The notes: a model not told the origin generated them from the letters alone. Shown: positions 27,128 to 36,385, numbered from the stretch's first letter. The stretch: DNA of 64,000 nt from Furfurilactobacillus curtus (GCF_045862785.1 NZ_BQXO01000003.1:248001-312000), one strand, 5' to 3'. Program-made: numbers and translations.

Positions 27128-29491
27128 TTAACGTTCCATATTCTGGCGAATTTCACTCTTCATGAACAGACGCGTCGCATCATATTCAATATCAAAGATC
27201 ATTTCCCCAAACATCGTAAACGCATTACTTTGATACTCAATTAACGGGTTCAATTGACCGTAACCACGTAACTGAATCGACTGACGCAATTGATCCAATG
27301 TGTCGATATGATCGGTCCAATGTGAGTCCACACAACGTAGAATGACCACTTTTTCAAATTCAAGCATCTGATTAGGATCGTAGAGTTGTTGTTGCTTTTC
27401 TTCAAAGACCCGGTTGGCCTGTTCCATCAAGAGGGCCTTAATCTCGTCGGCAGTCTTTCCCGCTAACATTTCTGTCGTAATAACATCTTCGTTAACCATC
27501 GCCGCTGTGGCAAAATCGACGATATTGTCCAGTTCCCAATTCTTTTGGTCCCCGTTGGTATGCATATCGACGATCCGGTTAACGGTCCGCTCGATCATCG
27601 GCATCATGACCCACTTCAAGTCATCCGCTTCGGTAATGATTAATTGACGCTGCTTATAGATGACTTCCCGTTGTTCACGCATCACATCGTCATATTGAAG
27701 CACGTTTTTCCGCGAATCGTAGTTATTCCCTTCAACTCGTTTTTGCGCTGACTCAACTTGGCGGGTGATCAAACGGCTCTTAATCACCGCATCGTCATCT
27801 TCCACATTCATCCGCTGCAAAATGGCTTTGACCCGTTCAGAACCAAATCGCAACATCAAGTCGTCTTCTAAGGACAAATAAAATTGTGAAAAGCCCGGAT
27901 CACCTTGACGACCAGAACGGCCCCGCAATTGATTATCAATCCGTCGCGACTCATGCCGTTCAGTCCCAATGACCGCTAAACCACCTAGTTCTTTGACTTC
28001 AGGTCCTAATTTGATATCAGTCCCACGTCCGGCCATGTTCGTCGCAATGGTAACCGCGCCCTTTTGTCCCGCGTTCATAATAATTTCGGCTTCACGAGCA
28101 TGGTTCTTCGCGTTTAATACATTGTGGGGAATCTTTAACCCGTCCAATTGATGAGATAGGTATTCAGATGTTTCCACAGCCACCGTCCCAATTAGCATGG
28201 GTTGACCTTTTTCATGCAAGCGCTGAATTTCTTCAACAACCGCTTTGAACTTACTCTTCAAACTTGGATAAAGTAAATCAGGCTCATCTTTACGTGCGAC
28301 TGGGCGGTTCGTCGGAATCGTCACAACTTCCATATTGTAAATTTCACGAAATTCTTCCTGTTCGGTTTTCGCCGTCCCAGTCATCCCTGAAAGTTTGCTA
28401 TACATCCGGAATAAGTTTTGGTACGTAATGTTAGCCATCGTCTTCGACTCTTCTTGAATCTCAACGTGTTCTTTCGCTTCCAAGGCCTGGTGTAGGCCAT
28501 CAGAGAAGCGACGGCCTTCCATGATCCGTCCAGTAAATGAATCCACGATCATGACTTCGCCTTCCTGCACCACATAATCAATATTATTGAACATGATGTA
28601 GTTAGCCCGTAAAGCTTGGTCAATATGATGCGTTAACGCAGTGTTTTCCGTATCATATAGGTTATCTAAATCAAAGTATTCTTCAGCTTTTCGATTCCCT
28701 TCATCCGTCAAAGACACTGTCTTGGATTCCAAATCGACCTTAAAATCGCTCTTTTCTCGCAGTGTTTTGGCAAAGCGATCCGCTCGTTCATACAAGCTAG
28801 AGCTGGTCGTGGCACCACCAGAGATAATCAATGGGGTCCGCGACTCATCAATTAAAATTGAGTCAACTTCATCGATGATGGCAAAGTTAAGGCCGCGCTG
28901 AACTTGATCCTCTTTGTACACAACCATGTTGTCACGCAGATAATCAAAACCAATTTCCCCATTGGTGGAATAGGTAATATCAGCATTGTAAGCCGCCCGT
29001 TTTTCTTCAGACGATTTCTCTGATGAATTGATCCCCACTGTCAGGCCAAGCCAATTATAGAGCTCACCCATTTCTGTGGCATCACGAGCTGACAAATATT
29101 CATTAACTGTCACCACGTGAACACCCTTGCCACCCAATGCATTGAGGTATACGGGCATCGTCGCCGTTAATGTTTTTCCTTCACCAGTCTTCATTTCGGC
29201 AATATCACCACGATGGAGAACAATCCCCCCCATGATTTGAACCCGGAATGGAAATAAGCCTAAGACCCGCTTGGCCCCTTCACGGGCAACAGCAAAGGCT
29301 TCTGGCAATAAATCATCTAAAGATTCACCATTTTTAATACGTTCTTGAAACGCTGGTGTTTTAGCTTGTAATTCTTCATCACTTAATTTTGCGTACTCAT
29401 CCTCATAGGCCATCACTTGATCAGCCACATGGCCGAGCCGCCGGATTTTACGGGTGTCAGATTCAACCCATCTCTGTAAGACATTTGGCAT
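27128..29491 (-). CDS. secA: Preprotein translocase ATPase SecA
   Basis: SecA drives protein export through SecYEG. The 787 residues include Walker A (GEGKT at 103-107), the DEVDSILID box, the preprotein cross-linking domain, and helicase motif VI 'RGRSGRQGD'. The C-terminal zinc-binding linker found in E. coli is absent; the protein ends IRQNMER, usual for lactobacilli. The ATG has GAGGGAAGG upstream. secA-prfB adjacency is a conserved Firmicute arrangement. Confidence 0.98.
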   Translation of the reverse strand: MPNVLQRWVESDTRKIRRLGHVADQVMAYEDEYAKLSDEELQAKTPAFQERIKNGESLDDLLPEAFAVAREGAKRVLGLFPFRVQIMGGIVLHRGDIAEMKTGEGKTLTATMPVYLNALGGKGVHVVTVNEYLSARDATEMGELYNWLGLTVGINSSEKSSEEKRAAYNADITYSTNGEIGFDYLRDNMVVYKEDQVQRGLNFAIIDEVDSILIDESRTPLIISGGATTSSSLYERADRFAKTLREKSDFKVDLESKTVSLTDEGNRKAEEYFDLDNLYDTENTALTHHIDQALRANYIMFNNIDYVVQEGEVMIVDSFTGRIMEGRRFSDGLHQALEAKEHVEIQEESKTMANITYQNLFRMYSKLSGMTGTAKTEQEEFREIYNMEVVTIPTNRPVARKDEPDLLYPSLKSKFKAVVEEIQRLHEKGQPMLIGTVAVETSEYLSHQLDGLKIPHNVLNAKNHAREAEIIMNAGQKGAVTIATNMAGRGTDIKLGPEVKELGGLAVIGTERHESRRIDNQLRGRSGRQGDPGFSQFYLSLEDDLMLRFGSERVKAILQRMNVEDDDAVIKSRLITRQVESAQKRVEGNNYDSRKNVLQYDDVMREQREVIYKQRQLIITEADDLKWVMMPMIERTVNRIVDMHTNGDQKNWELDNIVDFATAAMVNEDVITTEMLAGKTADEIKALLMEQANRVFEEKQQQLYDPNQMLEFEKVVILRCVDSHWTDHIDTLDQLRQSIQLRGYGQLNPLIEYQSNAFTMFGEMIFDIEYDATRLFMKSEIRQNMER

Positions 29492-29533
29492 GTTGTAACT
29501 TTTCCTTCCCTCATTAAACGTTACAAATAATGC

Positions 29534-29542
29534 AGTATATCA
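29534..29542 (-). promoter_or_regulatory. Probable secA promoter (extended -10)
   Basis: On the minus strand TGATATACT forms an extended -10 element about 45 bp upstream of the secA ATG. No good -35 hexamer is visible, which extended -10 promoters tolerate. Confidence 0.45.
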
Positions 29543-29647
29543 AATTCTAAGTTTATCATTTTCGTCGGCGAATGAAAAGTGACACAATTTAAAATCAGAG
29601 GTAAATGCGTTGAGCGACGCAAGCAATTCTTTCTTATTCATTAACAT

Positions 29648-29676
29648 AAAAAAAGCCACGGCAATCAACCGCAGCT
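29648..29676 (-). terminator. hpf terminator
   Basis: On the minus strand AGCTGCGG pairs with CCGTGGCT with one wobble, followed by TTTTTTT. It is 16 bases after the hpf stop. Confidence 0.85.
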
Positions 29677-29691
29677 CCTAATTTATTTGAA

Positions 29692-30252
29692 TTATTCATT
29701 AGCGCCTGCTTGCAGCAGACCATACCGACCATCATTGCGCCGATAAACGACATTGACATCATTCGTCTCTGCATCTTCGTAAATAAAGAAGTCATGACCT
29801 AACAGGTCCATTTGTAAAATAGCTTCTTCATTATCCATTGGCTTTAGTTGCAAGCTCTTGGTTCGAACTACGTCAAATCTAGTCTCTGGTTGCGCCGTCA
29901 TCGCAGCTTCTTCTTCTGGACGGAAGTCTAAGCCTTTGTAACCTTTCTCACGGGACTTACGGTTTACCTTAGTCTTGTACTTTCTAATCTGTCGTTCAAG
30001 CCGATCGGACATCGTATCAATACTCTTGTATAGATCATCCGATGTTTCTTCAGCGCGTAACGTCAAATATGGAAGTGGGATGGTAACTTCAGCTTTCGCT
30101 GTTTTATTTGGGTACACCCGTAAATTTGCATGGGCAACCGCATTTACGTTAGGATCCAGGTACCGTTCCAACTTGGTGACCTTTTTTTCAACATAGTCTC
30201 TGAGTGCATCGGTTACTGAGATGTTTTCTCCACGAGTCTGTACATCTAACAT
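29692..30252 (-). CDS. hpf: Long-form ribosome hibernation promoting factor
   Basis: HPF binds 70S ribosomes in stationary phase and dimerises them into inactive 100S particles. The 186-residue length marks the long Gram-positive form: an N-terminal S30AE domain (about 1-100), a linker, and the C-terminal dimerisation domain (about 125-186, 'PMDNEEAILQMDLLGHDFFIY'). It has its own strong promoter and terminator. The 5' leader is about 130 nt and contains a small CCGC-GAAA-GCGG hairpin. Confidence 0.95.
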   Translation of the reverse strand: MLDVQTRGENISVTDALRDYVEKKVTKLERYLDPNVNAVAHANLRVYPNKTAKAEVTIPLPYLTLRAEETSDDLYKSIDTMSDRLERQIRKYKTKVNRKSREKGYKGLDFRPEEEAAMTAQPETRFDVVRTKSLQLKPMDNEEAILQMDLLGHDFFIYEDAETNDVNVVYRRNDGRYGLLQAGANE

Positions 30253-30391
30253 AAAACTTCGCTCCCTTCCGAACTAAGTTCCCGCTTTCGCGGAGGCTTA
30301 AACGCGAATGTCGCGTCGCCAATTCAATTGTCTTTTTTTGTGGCAATTGATCCGATAACGTTAGGACCACTCTATCGCTATCTGTAACCCC

Positions 30392-30420
30392 ATTATACCC
30401 AACCAAAGATGAACACTCAA
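30392..30420 (-). promoter_or_regulatory. hpf promoter
   Basis: TTGAGT (30420-30415), a 17-bp spacer and the perfect -10 TATAAT (30397-30392) point at hpf. It lies just downstream of the R1 repeat copy d. Confidence 0.75.
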
Positions 30421-30436
30421 TTAATATCGTTCTCAT

Positions 30437-30551
30437 AACGTGAGCCAGACCGAGTGAGCCCGCGTAACAACGGACAATCGCAGTTAGGCAGGTTTTGCAT
30501 GGTTGCAATTGTCCGTTGTGCACAGGGCTCAGGTCTGGCGAGCGCGTTTAC
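30437..30551. repeat. R1 structured intergenic repeat, copy d
   Basis: Outer arms GCCAGACC and GGTCTGGC pair perfectly. A perfect 12-bp inner stem is formed by ACAACGGACAAT and ATTGTCCGTTGT, stronger than in the other copies. It lies between comFC and the hpf promoter and is in the same orientation as the other R1 copies. Confidence 0.75.
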
Positions 30552-30595
30552 AAAAGCGTATGAGACCGAGTCCATCTCATCTTCAAAGAGCAAGT

Positions 30596-31288
30596 TCATC
30601 GTGCCAGCGTCAGAGCTGTGATTGATAGGGGTTGAGCGGGTCTGATTGCTTGGACAGCAAATTGCATGGTGCGACCGGTTGTGTATACATCATCAAAGAT
30701 TAGCACGCGCTTATTGCGTAATTTTGAACGGAGATCAGCCACTAACCCGAATGGTTGCTGCACGCTCATTCGATTTTGCCGGTTGCGCCTAACCTGATGG
30801 CCTTTTGCCTGGTCGATCACGGCTAAAGCTGAAACAACGTTAGGGCATTGGGCTAGCAGTGCTATCGTCTGGTTGAACCCCCGTTGCGTAAAAGTTGTTT
30901 CTGCAACCGGCATGGGAACCACTAAGTCCACCGCTTGTTGCGCAATCGTTTGGGCAATTTTTTCGGTAAAAACGGCAGCTAAATGTAATGCACTACGAAA
31001 CTTATACTGCACCATAAAATCATGCATCGCTGTATCATAAATAAATAATCCCCGATTTTTGATCATCGGCTCCGCTAACACTTGTTGCCAGCGCCGACAA
31101 TCATAACAAATCACTGGCGAATCTTGCACACGGCCACATTGCGGACAAAGTGGTTGGTGATTAATTTGAGTGAATTGCTGCCAACAGGTATCACAGATAG
31201 TCGGCTGAACCAATTTTTGCCAGTGCAGCAACATCTGCAAGGAAACTAGTGTTTGAATTGGCCGCTGACACATCAAGCAGACTGACAT
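30596..31288 (-). CDS. comFC: ComF family protein (ComFC)
   Basis: ComFC is a cytoplasmic competence protein with a phosphoribosyltransferase fold. The 230 residues begin with zinc-ribbon cysteine pairs (CLMC, CDTC, CPQC, CYDC between about 4 and 61), and end with the PRPP loop VLIFDDVYTTGRT (about 195-207). It overlaps comFA by 16 bp. It is needed for natural transformation in competent relatives; whether this organism is competent cannot be judged here. Confidence 0.92.
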   Translation of the reverse strand: MSVCLMCQRPIQTLVSLQMLLHWQKLVQPTICDTCWQQFTQINHQPLCPQCGRVQDSPVICYDCRRWQQVLAEPMIKNRGLFIYDTAMHDFMVQYKFRSALHLAAVFTEKIAQTIAQQAVDLVVPMPVAETTFTQRGFNQTIALLAQCPNVVSALAVIDQAKGHQVRRNRQNRMSVQQPFGLVADLRSKLRNKRVLIFDDVYTTGRTMQFAVQAIRPAQPLSITALTLAR

Positions 31289-32607
31289 TCTGGTAATCGC
31301 CGCCCCTTTCGGTTCACGAGCCGAATCTGTTGACGCGCTCGTTTGAGTGCGAGCGTTTGCTCGGCAATCCAGAAAATAACGCGCCCGGTCGGATCTTTTG
31401 CACTGCGACCAGCGCGTCCGGCCATTTGGACCAGTGCTGCGCTTGAAAACACATCATCATCGGCACCTAAGACAAAAACGTCAATTTCTGGTAGAGTTAC
31501 CCCGCGCTCTAAAATCGTGGTGGTAATCAAAAAATCAAGCTTTTGCTCGCGCATTTGCACTACTTTGACCGCTCGTTGCTCATCACTAGCATGAACGGTC
31601 GCAAACTCGGCCATTGGCAATTTTTGCCGAATAACCGCTGCTATCGGTGCCAATTGGCTCACGTGGGGAACAAATAGTAAAAAACGGCGGTGCTGTTCAC
31701 AACATTGCTTAATCGCCATCAACAGCTGCCTAGGTAATTTTCCTCGTTTTAAATTAGCTCGCCAACGTAAAGCCAATCGCAAACGAATTTCTGGTAACAG
31801 ATGACCATGAAATCGCAGCGGCAAATAGCTAATCGACAATTTCCCCCGGTGAACTTCCCACAAAAGTTGGCGACTGGGCGTGGCTGTTAGATAGAGTAAA
31901 GCTGATTGTGGCTTTACGGCTTGTTGAACTGCAAAACCCAAACGGGGATTTTGTGCAAACGGAAAAGCATCCACCTCATCAACAATCAGTACGTCAAAGG
32001 CGTGGTAAAATCGCAATAGCTGATGGGTCGTGCAGATGGTGACCTGTCGATATTGATACGGTTCCGTCTGATGGCCGTACAATAATGCAATGGGCACCTC
32101 AGTGAAGGCTGCCTGCAGGCGCGGATACAGTTCTAAACAAACATCCACTCGTGGTGAAGCAATCGCAACTCGCTTACCCATACGAATCGCATCAGCTAGT
32201 CCTAAAAAAAGCATTTCTGTCTTACCTGCTCCTGTTACCGCCCATAATAGATGCTGCTGATTTTGCCGAAACACATCGTTAATTTGAGTCGCACATTGTT
32301 TTTGTAACCGGGTCAATGTTCCGCGCCACGATAGCGGTTGAGCTACCGGTGTGAAATAATTAGGCTCCGGTAACGAAAACAACGGTTGCTGACTATGAAC
32401 AGCGCCTAATAAGAAACAAGCGGGACAATAATAGCCGCCTGCCGGTAAACGAACTTGTTGTTTCAATGAGCGTTCATGGCAACGTTGACAAATAATCCAG
32501 CGACCATGTTCGATCATACTTGGACGGTGGTTAAATCTTGTCACATCAGCATCTTGGGGCAAATCAATGGCGGTCAACTGGCGCCCGTATAATAATCCAG
32601 CTTGCAT
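31273..32607 (-). CDS. comFA: DEAD-box type competence helicase ComFA
   Basis: ComFA is an ATPase needed for uptake of transforming DNA. It has a four-cysteine zinc site (CQRC...CPAC at about 42-76), Walker A (AVTGAGKTEM), a DEVDAF box and the C-terminal helicase motif 'QMAGRAGRSAKDP'. I start it at the ATG at 32607, preceded by GGGAGG ten bases upstream, giving 444 residues. The TTG six codons earlier overlaps that ribosome-binding site and is unlikely. It is divergent from yigZ. Confidence 0.93.
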   Translation of the reverse strand: MQAGLLYGRQLTAIDLPQDADVTRFNHRPSMIEHGRWIICQRCHERSLKQQVRLPAGGYYCPACFLLGAVHSQQPLFSLPEPNYFTPVAQPLSWRGTLTRLQKQCATQINDVFRQNQQHLLWAVTGAGKTEMLFLGLADAIRMGKRVAIASPRVDVCLELYPRLQAAFTEVPIALLYGHQTEPYQYRQVTICTTHQLLRFYHAFDVLIVDEVDAFPFAQNPRLGFAVQQAVKPQSALLYLTATPSRQLLWEVHRGKLSISYLPLRFHGHLLPEIRLRLALRWRANLKRGKLPRQLLMAIKQCCEQHRRFLLFVPHVSQLAPIAAVIRQKLPMAEFATVHASDEQRAVKVVQMREQKLDFLITTTILERGVTLPEIDVFVLGADDDVFSSAALVQMAGRAGRSAKDPTGRVIFWIAEQTLALKRARQQIRLVNRKGRRLPECQSA

Positions 32608-32689
32608 ATCAAGTTTTCCTCCCAATTTCAGACTATTGGCTACCTAATGACATACGGAAAACAAACTTAATTTGATGGAGAAAATCTCA

Positions 32690-33334
32690 ATGGATCAACC
32701 CACTTTAATCACCGTTGCTCAACAAACAACCATCGAACAAACGATTAAGAAATCACGTTTCATAGCTACCATTGCACCAATTTCCTCTGAAGTTGCCGCC
32801 AATCAAGTCATTAACGAGGTTAAGTCATCACTGCCTAAAGCAACCCATCACGTGTACGCTTATGTCTTAGGCGACCACAATGAAATTACCCGGCAAAGCG
32901 ATGATGGTGAGCCAAGTGGCACAGCTGCTTCCCCAGTGTTAAATGTTATAACGAATGACAATTTGCACAACGTCATTATCATTGTCACGCGCTTTTTTGG
33001 CGGCATCAAACTAGGCGCTGGTGGCCTGATTCGTGCATACGGTAGCTCAGCTAGTCTCGTAGTCAATCAAGCCCCGCGTTTGCAACGACAATCATTAACT
33101 GCGTATCAAATCTCCCTCAACTATGATCAAGCTGAGCCGCTGATGAATTGGCTCACTGAGCGGGTCGTCAACATTGATCATGTCGATTATGGCGCAGCCG
33201 TTACCTTAACACTTCTACTCGAATCGTCCGACGACACTTTTGAAACTGATTTAATGAATCAAACCAACGGTCGCGCACAAATTCTCGAGACAATGCCAAC
33301 CACCGCGTGGATCCCTTATCAATCAAAAAACTGA
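32690..33334 (+). CDS. yigZ: YigZ/IMPACT family protein
   Basis: YigZ-type proteins have an N-terminal IMPACT (UPF0029) domain and a C-terminal ferredoxin-like domain. The segment DDGEPSGTAASPVLNVI (about 78-94) and the GGIKLGAGGLIRAYG block are family hallmarks. The biochemical role is uncertain. I start it at 32690 with TGGAG nine bases upstream; earlier in-frame TTG and ATG codons overlap that site. It gives 214 residues. It is divergent from comFA, as in many Firmicutes. Confidence 0.9.
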   Translation: MDQPTLITVAQQTTIEQTIKKSRFIATIAPISSEVAANQVINEVKSSLPKATHHVYAYVLGDHNEITRQSDDGEPSGTAASPVLNVITNDNLHNVIIIVTRFFGGIKLGAGGLIRAYGSSASLVVNQAPRLQRQSLTAYQISLNYDQAEPLMNWLTERVVNIDHVDYGAAVTLTLLLESSDDTFETDLMNQTNGRAQILETMPTTAWIPYQSKN

Positions 33335-33374
33335 TCATGTGATTTCTTCACCGAAGTCACATGATCAGTTTTTT
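33325..33374. terminator. Bidirectional terminator between yigZ and pstS2
   Basis: A perfect 18-bp stem (33325-33342 with 33357-33374) has arms starting AAAAAACTGATCATGTGA. Each strand ends in T6, so it serves the convergent yigZ and phosphate-binding genes. Part of the left arm overlaps the yigZ stop. Confidence 0.92.
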
Positions 33375-33392
33375 GGTTTAAATTAAAGCGAT

Positions 33393-34283
33393 TTATTTAC
33401 GATCTTGCACCGCGCCGTCAACAGTTCGATTGACTTGCATACTCGTCAATGGAATATAGCCTAATTTTTTCACTAATCCCTTTTGAACCGACGAACTCGT
33501 CATGTAGGTCAGGAAGGCCTTAGTCGTCGCACTTTCTTTGCCTTTGGTGTACATGTGTTCATACGACCAAATATGCCATTTGTTTGTTGCAACGTTGGCA
33601 TCGGTTGGGGCGACACGATCAATTGACAACGGTTGTAACGTGTCTTTGACATAGGAAAAGGCTAAGTAGCTAACGGCCCCAGGCGTCGTAGCAACGATCT
33701 TTTGAACGGTTCCATTAGAATCTTGTTCCTGGCTTTGCATTGCTTGAGCACCATCGAGCCCATATTTTTCAAATGTTGCTCGGGTGCCTGATCCTTTGGC
33801 CCGATTAATAACCACAATCTTTTGGTCAGCCCCACCAACTTCTTTCCAGTTCGTGATTTTACCGGTAAAAATATCAATCAACTGTTGTTTGCTAATATCT
33901 TTCACGTCGGCATCTTTATTAACAACTGGAGCCATCCCAACAACCGCAAACTTATGGTCCTTCATCCCTGTCCGATCAAGTCCTTTTTGTTCTTCGGCAA
34001 ATAAATCTGAATTGCCGATGTTAACTGCTCCTTTTTGAACTTGACCTAAGCCGGCGCCAGAACCGCCACCTTGGACATTGATGGTAACACCGCTATTTTT
34101 TTCTTGAAAGGTTTGACCAGCTTGTTCAACTAATGGTTGTAAAGCGGTTGATCCAACTGCAACCACTTTCCCCGACAGCTTTTGATCAGCTTGGGCTGCA
34201 CTACTCTTTTTGTCTGATGCGCACCCTGCTAACGTCATAACTAAGCTTAACCCAAGTACACTCGCTAAAACTGCTTTTTTCAT
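33393..34283 (-). CDS. pstS: Phosphate-binding lipoprotein, stand-alone PstS paralogue
   Basis: The 296 residues start with a lipoprotein signal (MKKAVLASVLGLSLVMTLAGC, lipobox LAGC, cleavage before Cys22). The phosphate-binding segments GSTALQPLVEQA, GGGSGAGLGQVQ and AKGSGTRATFE are the same as in the operon copy. There are no transporter genes beside it, so it probably feeds the PstCAB complex 10 kb away. It has its own tandem Pho box with the same layout as the operon promoter, which predicts co-induction by PhoP under phosphate limitation. Confidence 0.95.
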   Translation of the reverse strand: MKKAVLASVLGLSLVMTLAGCASDKKSSAAQADQKLSGKVVAVGSTALQPLVEQAGQTFQEKNSGVTINVQGGGSGAGLGQVQKGAVNIGNSDLFAEEQKGLDRTGMKDHKFAVVGMAPVVNKDADVKDISKQQLIDIFTGKITNWKEVGGADQKIVVINRAKGSGTRATFEKYGLDGAQAMQSQEQDSNGTVQKIVATTPGAVSYLAFSYVKDTLQPLSIDRVAPTDANVATNKWHIWSYEHMYTKGKESATTKAFLTYMTSSSVQKGLVKKLGYIPLTSMQVNRTVDGAVQDRK

Positions 34284-34339
34284 GGTTCAACCTCTTCTCT
34301 CTTATTGCCGAAATCAGCGACAACTGACTCGGTACATTA

Positions 34340-34404
34340 AGCATACTGAGGCAATGTAAAATGATCATGATGAAGCTGTATTGTTTACGTAAACAATACG
34401 TAAA
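34340..34404 (-). promoter_or_regulatory. Pho box and promoter of stand-alone pstS
   Basis: On the minus strand TTTACG (34404-34399), TTTACG (34393-34388), AATACA (34382-34377), degenerate ATCATG (34371-34366) and TTTACA (34360-34355) repeat every 11 bp. A probable -10 TATGCT (34345-34340) follows after 9 bp, exactly as upstream of the pst operon. The gene start is about 57 bp further. Confidence 0.8.
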
Positions 34405-34424
34405 TATCGCTAAATAGGCGGTTG

Positions 34425-34500
34425 AGACAAAAACAAGTGCTAAACCACCAAAAAGCGGAACATAAGTCGTTTACCGGCTGATGTCCCGCTCGCTTTTTGA
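34425..34500 (-). repeat. R2 intergenic repeat, copy b, with kimA terminator hairpin
   Basis: AGCGGAACAT (34454-34463) and ATGTCCCGCT (34481-34490) form a 10-bp stem with one mismatch; on the minus strand it is followed by TTTTTGG. The tail TTTGTCTCA and the GAGCGGGAC start are shared with R2 copies a and c. It lies 60 bp after the kimA stop. Confidence 0.6.
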
Positions 34501-34549
34501 TAAGCATCCCCAGCACCAAACTTATTGCCTGATTTAATCAGGCAAATGC

Positions 34550-36385
34550 TTACTGTTTTAAATGATAGTTGTAGGTTGAAACGATGATGTTTTCGCGTGA
34601 ATTCAATACAGACCTTAACCGTAAACTTGTTTGGTTATGCAAAATGTTTTGCCAGGGTCGTCGTGGTACAAACTGCGGGACCAAAACAGTCGTCGTATAA
34701 TTACGCTCAGCCGCTCGTTTGGCAATAACATCACAGAAACGCAAAACCGGCCCAGAAACGGAGCGATACGATGAGTGAATATCAACGAAACGGACGTTAG
34801 GAAAATCCCGTTTAAATTCCGTGACGGTTTCTTTTTCCTTATTTGGATTTTGATCGAAGGACACGTGCATCGCAATGACGTAGTCTCCAATTGATTCAGC
34901 ATAGTCAATCGCATTTTTGGTAACTCGAGTAACGTTAGAAACCAAAACGATCACGGTCGCACCATCGTAGTGATGAGGAGCTGTTTCAATATTTTCGGCA
35001 ACCCTTAATTGTTCAGCAACCGTTTTGTAATGCTGATGAATTTTATGAAAAACCCACATAAGCAAGGCCATCACCAGCGGGTAAGGCCAAACATTGCCAA
35101 AACGAGTCACAAATAAGAAAATCGCAATGGCTGCAGATATGAATGCCCCGACAAAGTTAATAAAGGCTTTCCCTTGCCAAAAGCCAGTCTTCTCTCGACG
35201 CCAATGAATAATCATGCCTGATTGTGATAACGCAAATGGGACAAAGACCCCGACCGCATAAAGCGGAATTAGCAACGTCGTCTGAGCATTAAAAATCACG
35301 ATTAATGCAATCGCACCGGCGGCCAAGGTGATAATTCCGTTGGAATAGCCTAGTCGATCACCGCGGTCCATGTAGGCATGTGGCAGGTTCTTATCCTTAG
35401 CCAAGTTAAAGGCCAGAATTGGAAACGCTGAAAACCCAGTGTTAGCTGCAACGGCCAAAATCATCGCAGTGGCTGTTTGTAACAAGTAATACATCAAGCC
35501 GTGACCAAAAATGCCGACACCAATTTGTGAAAGCACGGTTTGAGTCGCCATCGGCTTAATCCCTAACCAGTAGTTGATAAAGGTGATCCCCCCGAAGAAG
35601 AACGCAAGAATCGTGGCCATGATGGCTAATGTCGCCGCTGCATTATTCGTTTTTGGTTTCTTGAAGTTTGGCACCGCATTACTGATTGCTTCCACCCCAG
35701 TCAATGAAGACGAACCTGAACTAAAGGCTTTAATAAAGAGTAACGCCGTCATTCCTTGGACGGGAGCCCCGACTGCCGCAGTGGCATGATAGGTAATTTG
35801 ACCAGTCACAATATTATAAATTCCCACGATAATCATGATTAAAATCATGACCACAAAGAAATATACCGGAATCGTCAAGAAGTTGGCTGATTCACTCATA
35901 CCACGCAAATTCAGCGTCATCACAAATAACACGATAACAATCGAGATTGCTACTTGATGATGATATAAGGCTGGAATTGCTGAGGTGATCGCTTCGGTAC
36001 CTGATGTTACCGAAACGGCCACGGTCAGCATGTAGTCCACCAATAAGGATCCACCAGCCACTAGCCCAGCTGGACGGCCCCAATTAGTCGTCGCAACCAC
36101 ATAGGCGCCCCCACCTGATGGGTATGCGTGAATGATCTGTTGATAAGACAACGTGATCGCCAACAACAAAATGAGGACAATGCCGGCAATTGGTAAAGAA
36201 AACCAAATAGCTGCTGCCGATAATGTGACCAACACCGTGGTGATCTGTTCAGTCCCGTACGCAACAGAGGACAATGCATCTGATGAAAGCAACGCCAAGG
36301 CCTTAAATTTGGTCAGTGCCTGACCGCCTTCATCCAAAGTTTTTAGCGGTTTACCAATGAGCAATCGCTTTAAATACCGCCACAT
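34550..36385 (-). CDS. kimA: KimA/YdaO-type potassium importer (APC superfamily)
   Basis: The 611-residue protein has 12 membrane helices (to about 455) and a cytoplasmic C-terminal domain of about 150 residues with a universal-stress-like fold ('VIVLVSNVTRVTKNAIDYAES'). Length, the opening WRYLKRLLIGKPLKTLDEG, and the tail place it in the KimA group, high-affinity H+/K+ symporters whose activity is inhibited by c-di-AMP in Bacillus. Annotation pipelines often call it only an amino acid permease. The start has AAAGGGAG. A hairpin with a T-run lies about 105 bp upstream and could attenuate the leader. Confidence 0.85.
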   Translation of the reverse strand: MWRYLKRLLIGKPLKTLDEGGQALTKFKALALLSSDALSSVAYGTEQITTVLVTLSAAAIWFSLPIAGIVLILLLAITLSYQQIIHAYPSGGGAYVVATTNWGRPAGLVAGGSLLVDYMLTVAVSVTSGTEAITSAIPALYHHQVAISIVIVLFVMTLNLRGMSESANFLTIPVYFFVVMILIMIIVGIYNIVTGQITYHATAAVGAPVQGMTALLFIKAFSSGSSSLTGVEAISNAVPNFKKPKTNNAAATLAIMATILAFFFGGITFINYWLGIKPMATQTVLSQIGVGIFGHGLMYYLLQTATAMILAVAANTGFSAFPILAFNLAKDKNLPHAYMDRGDRLGYSNGIITLAAGAIALIVIFNAQTTLLIPLYAVGVFVPFALSQSGMIIHWRREKTGFWQGKAFINFVGAFISAAIAIFLFVTRFGNVWPYPLVMALLMWVFHKIHQHYKTVAEQLRVAENIETAPHHYDGATVIVLVSNVTRVTKNAIDYAESIGDYVIAMHVSFDQNPNKEKETVTEFKRDFPNVRFVDIHSSYRSVSGPVLRFCDVIAKRAAERNYTTTVLVPQFVPRRPWQNILHNQTSLRLRSVLNSRENIIVSTYNYHLKQ

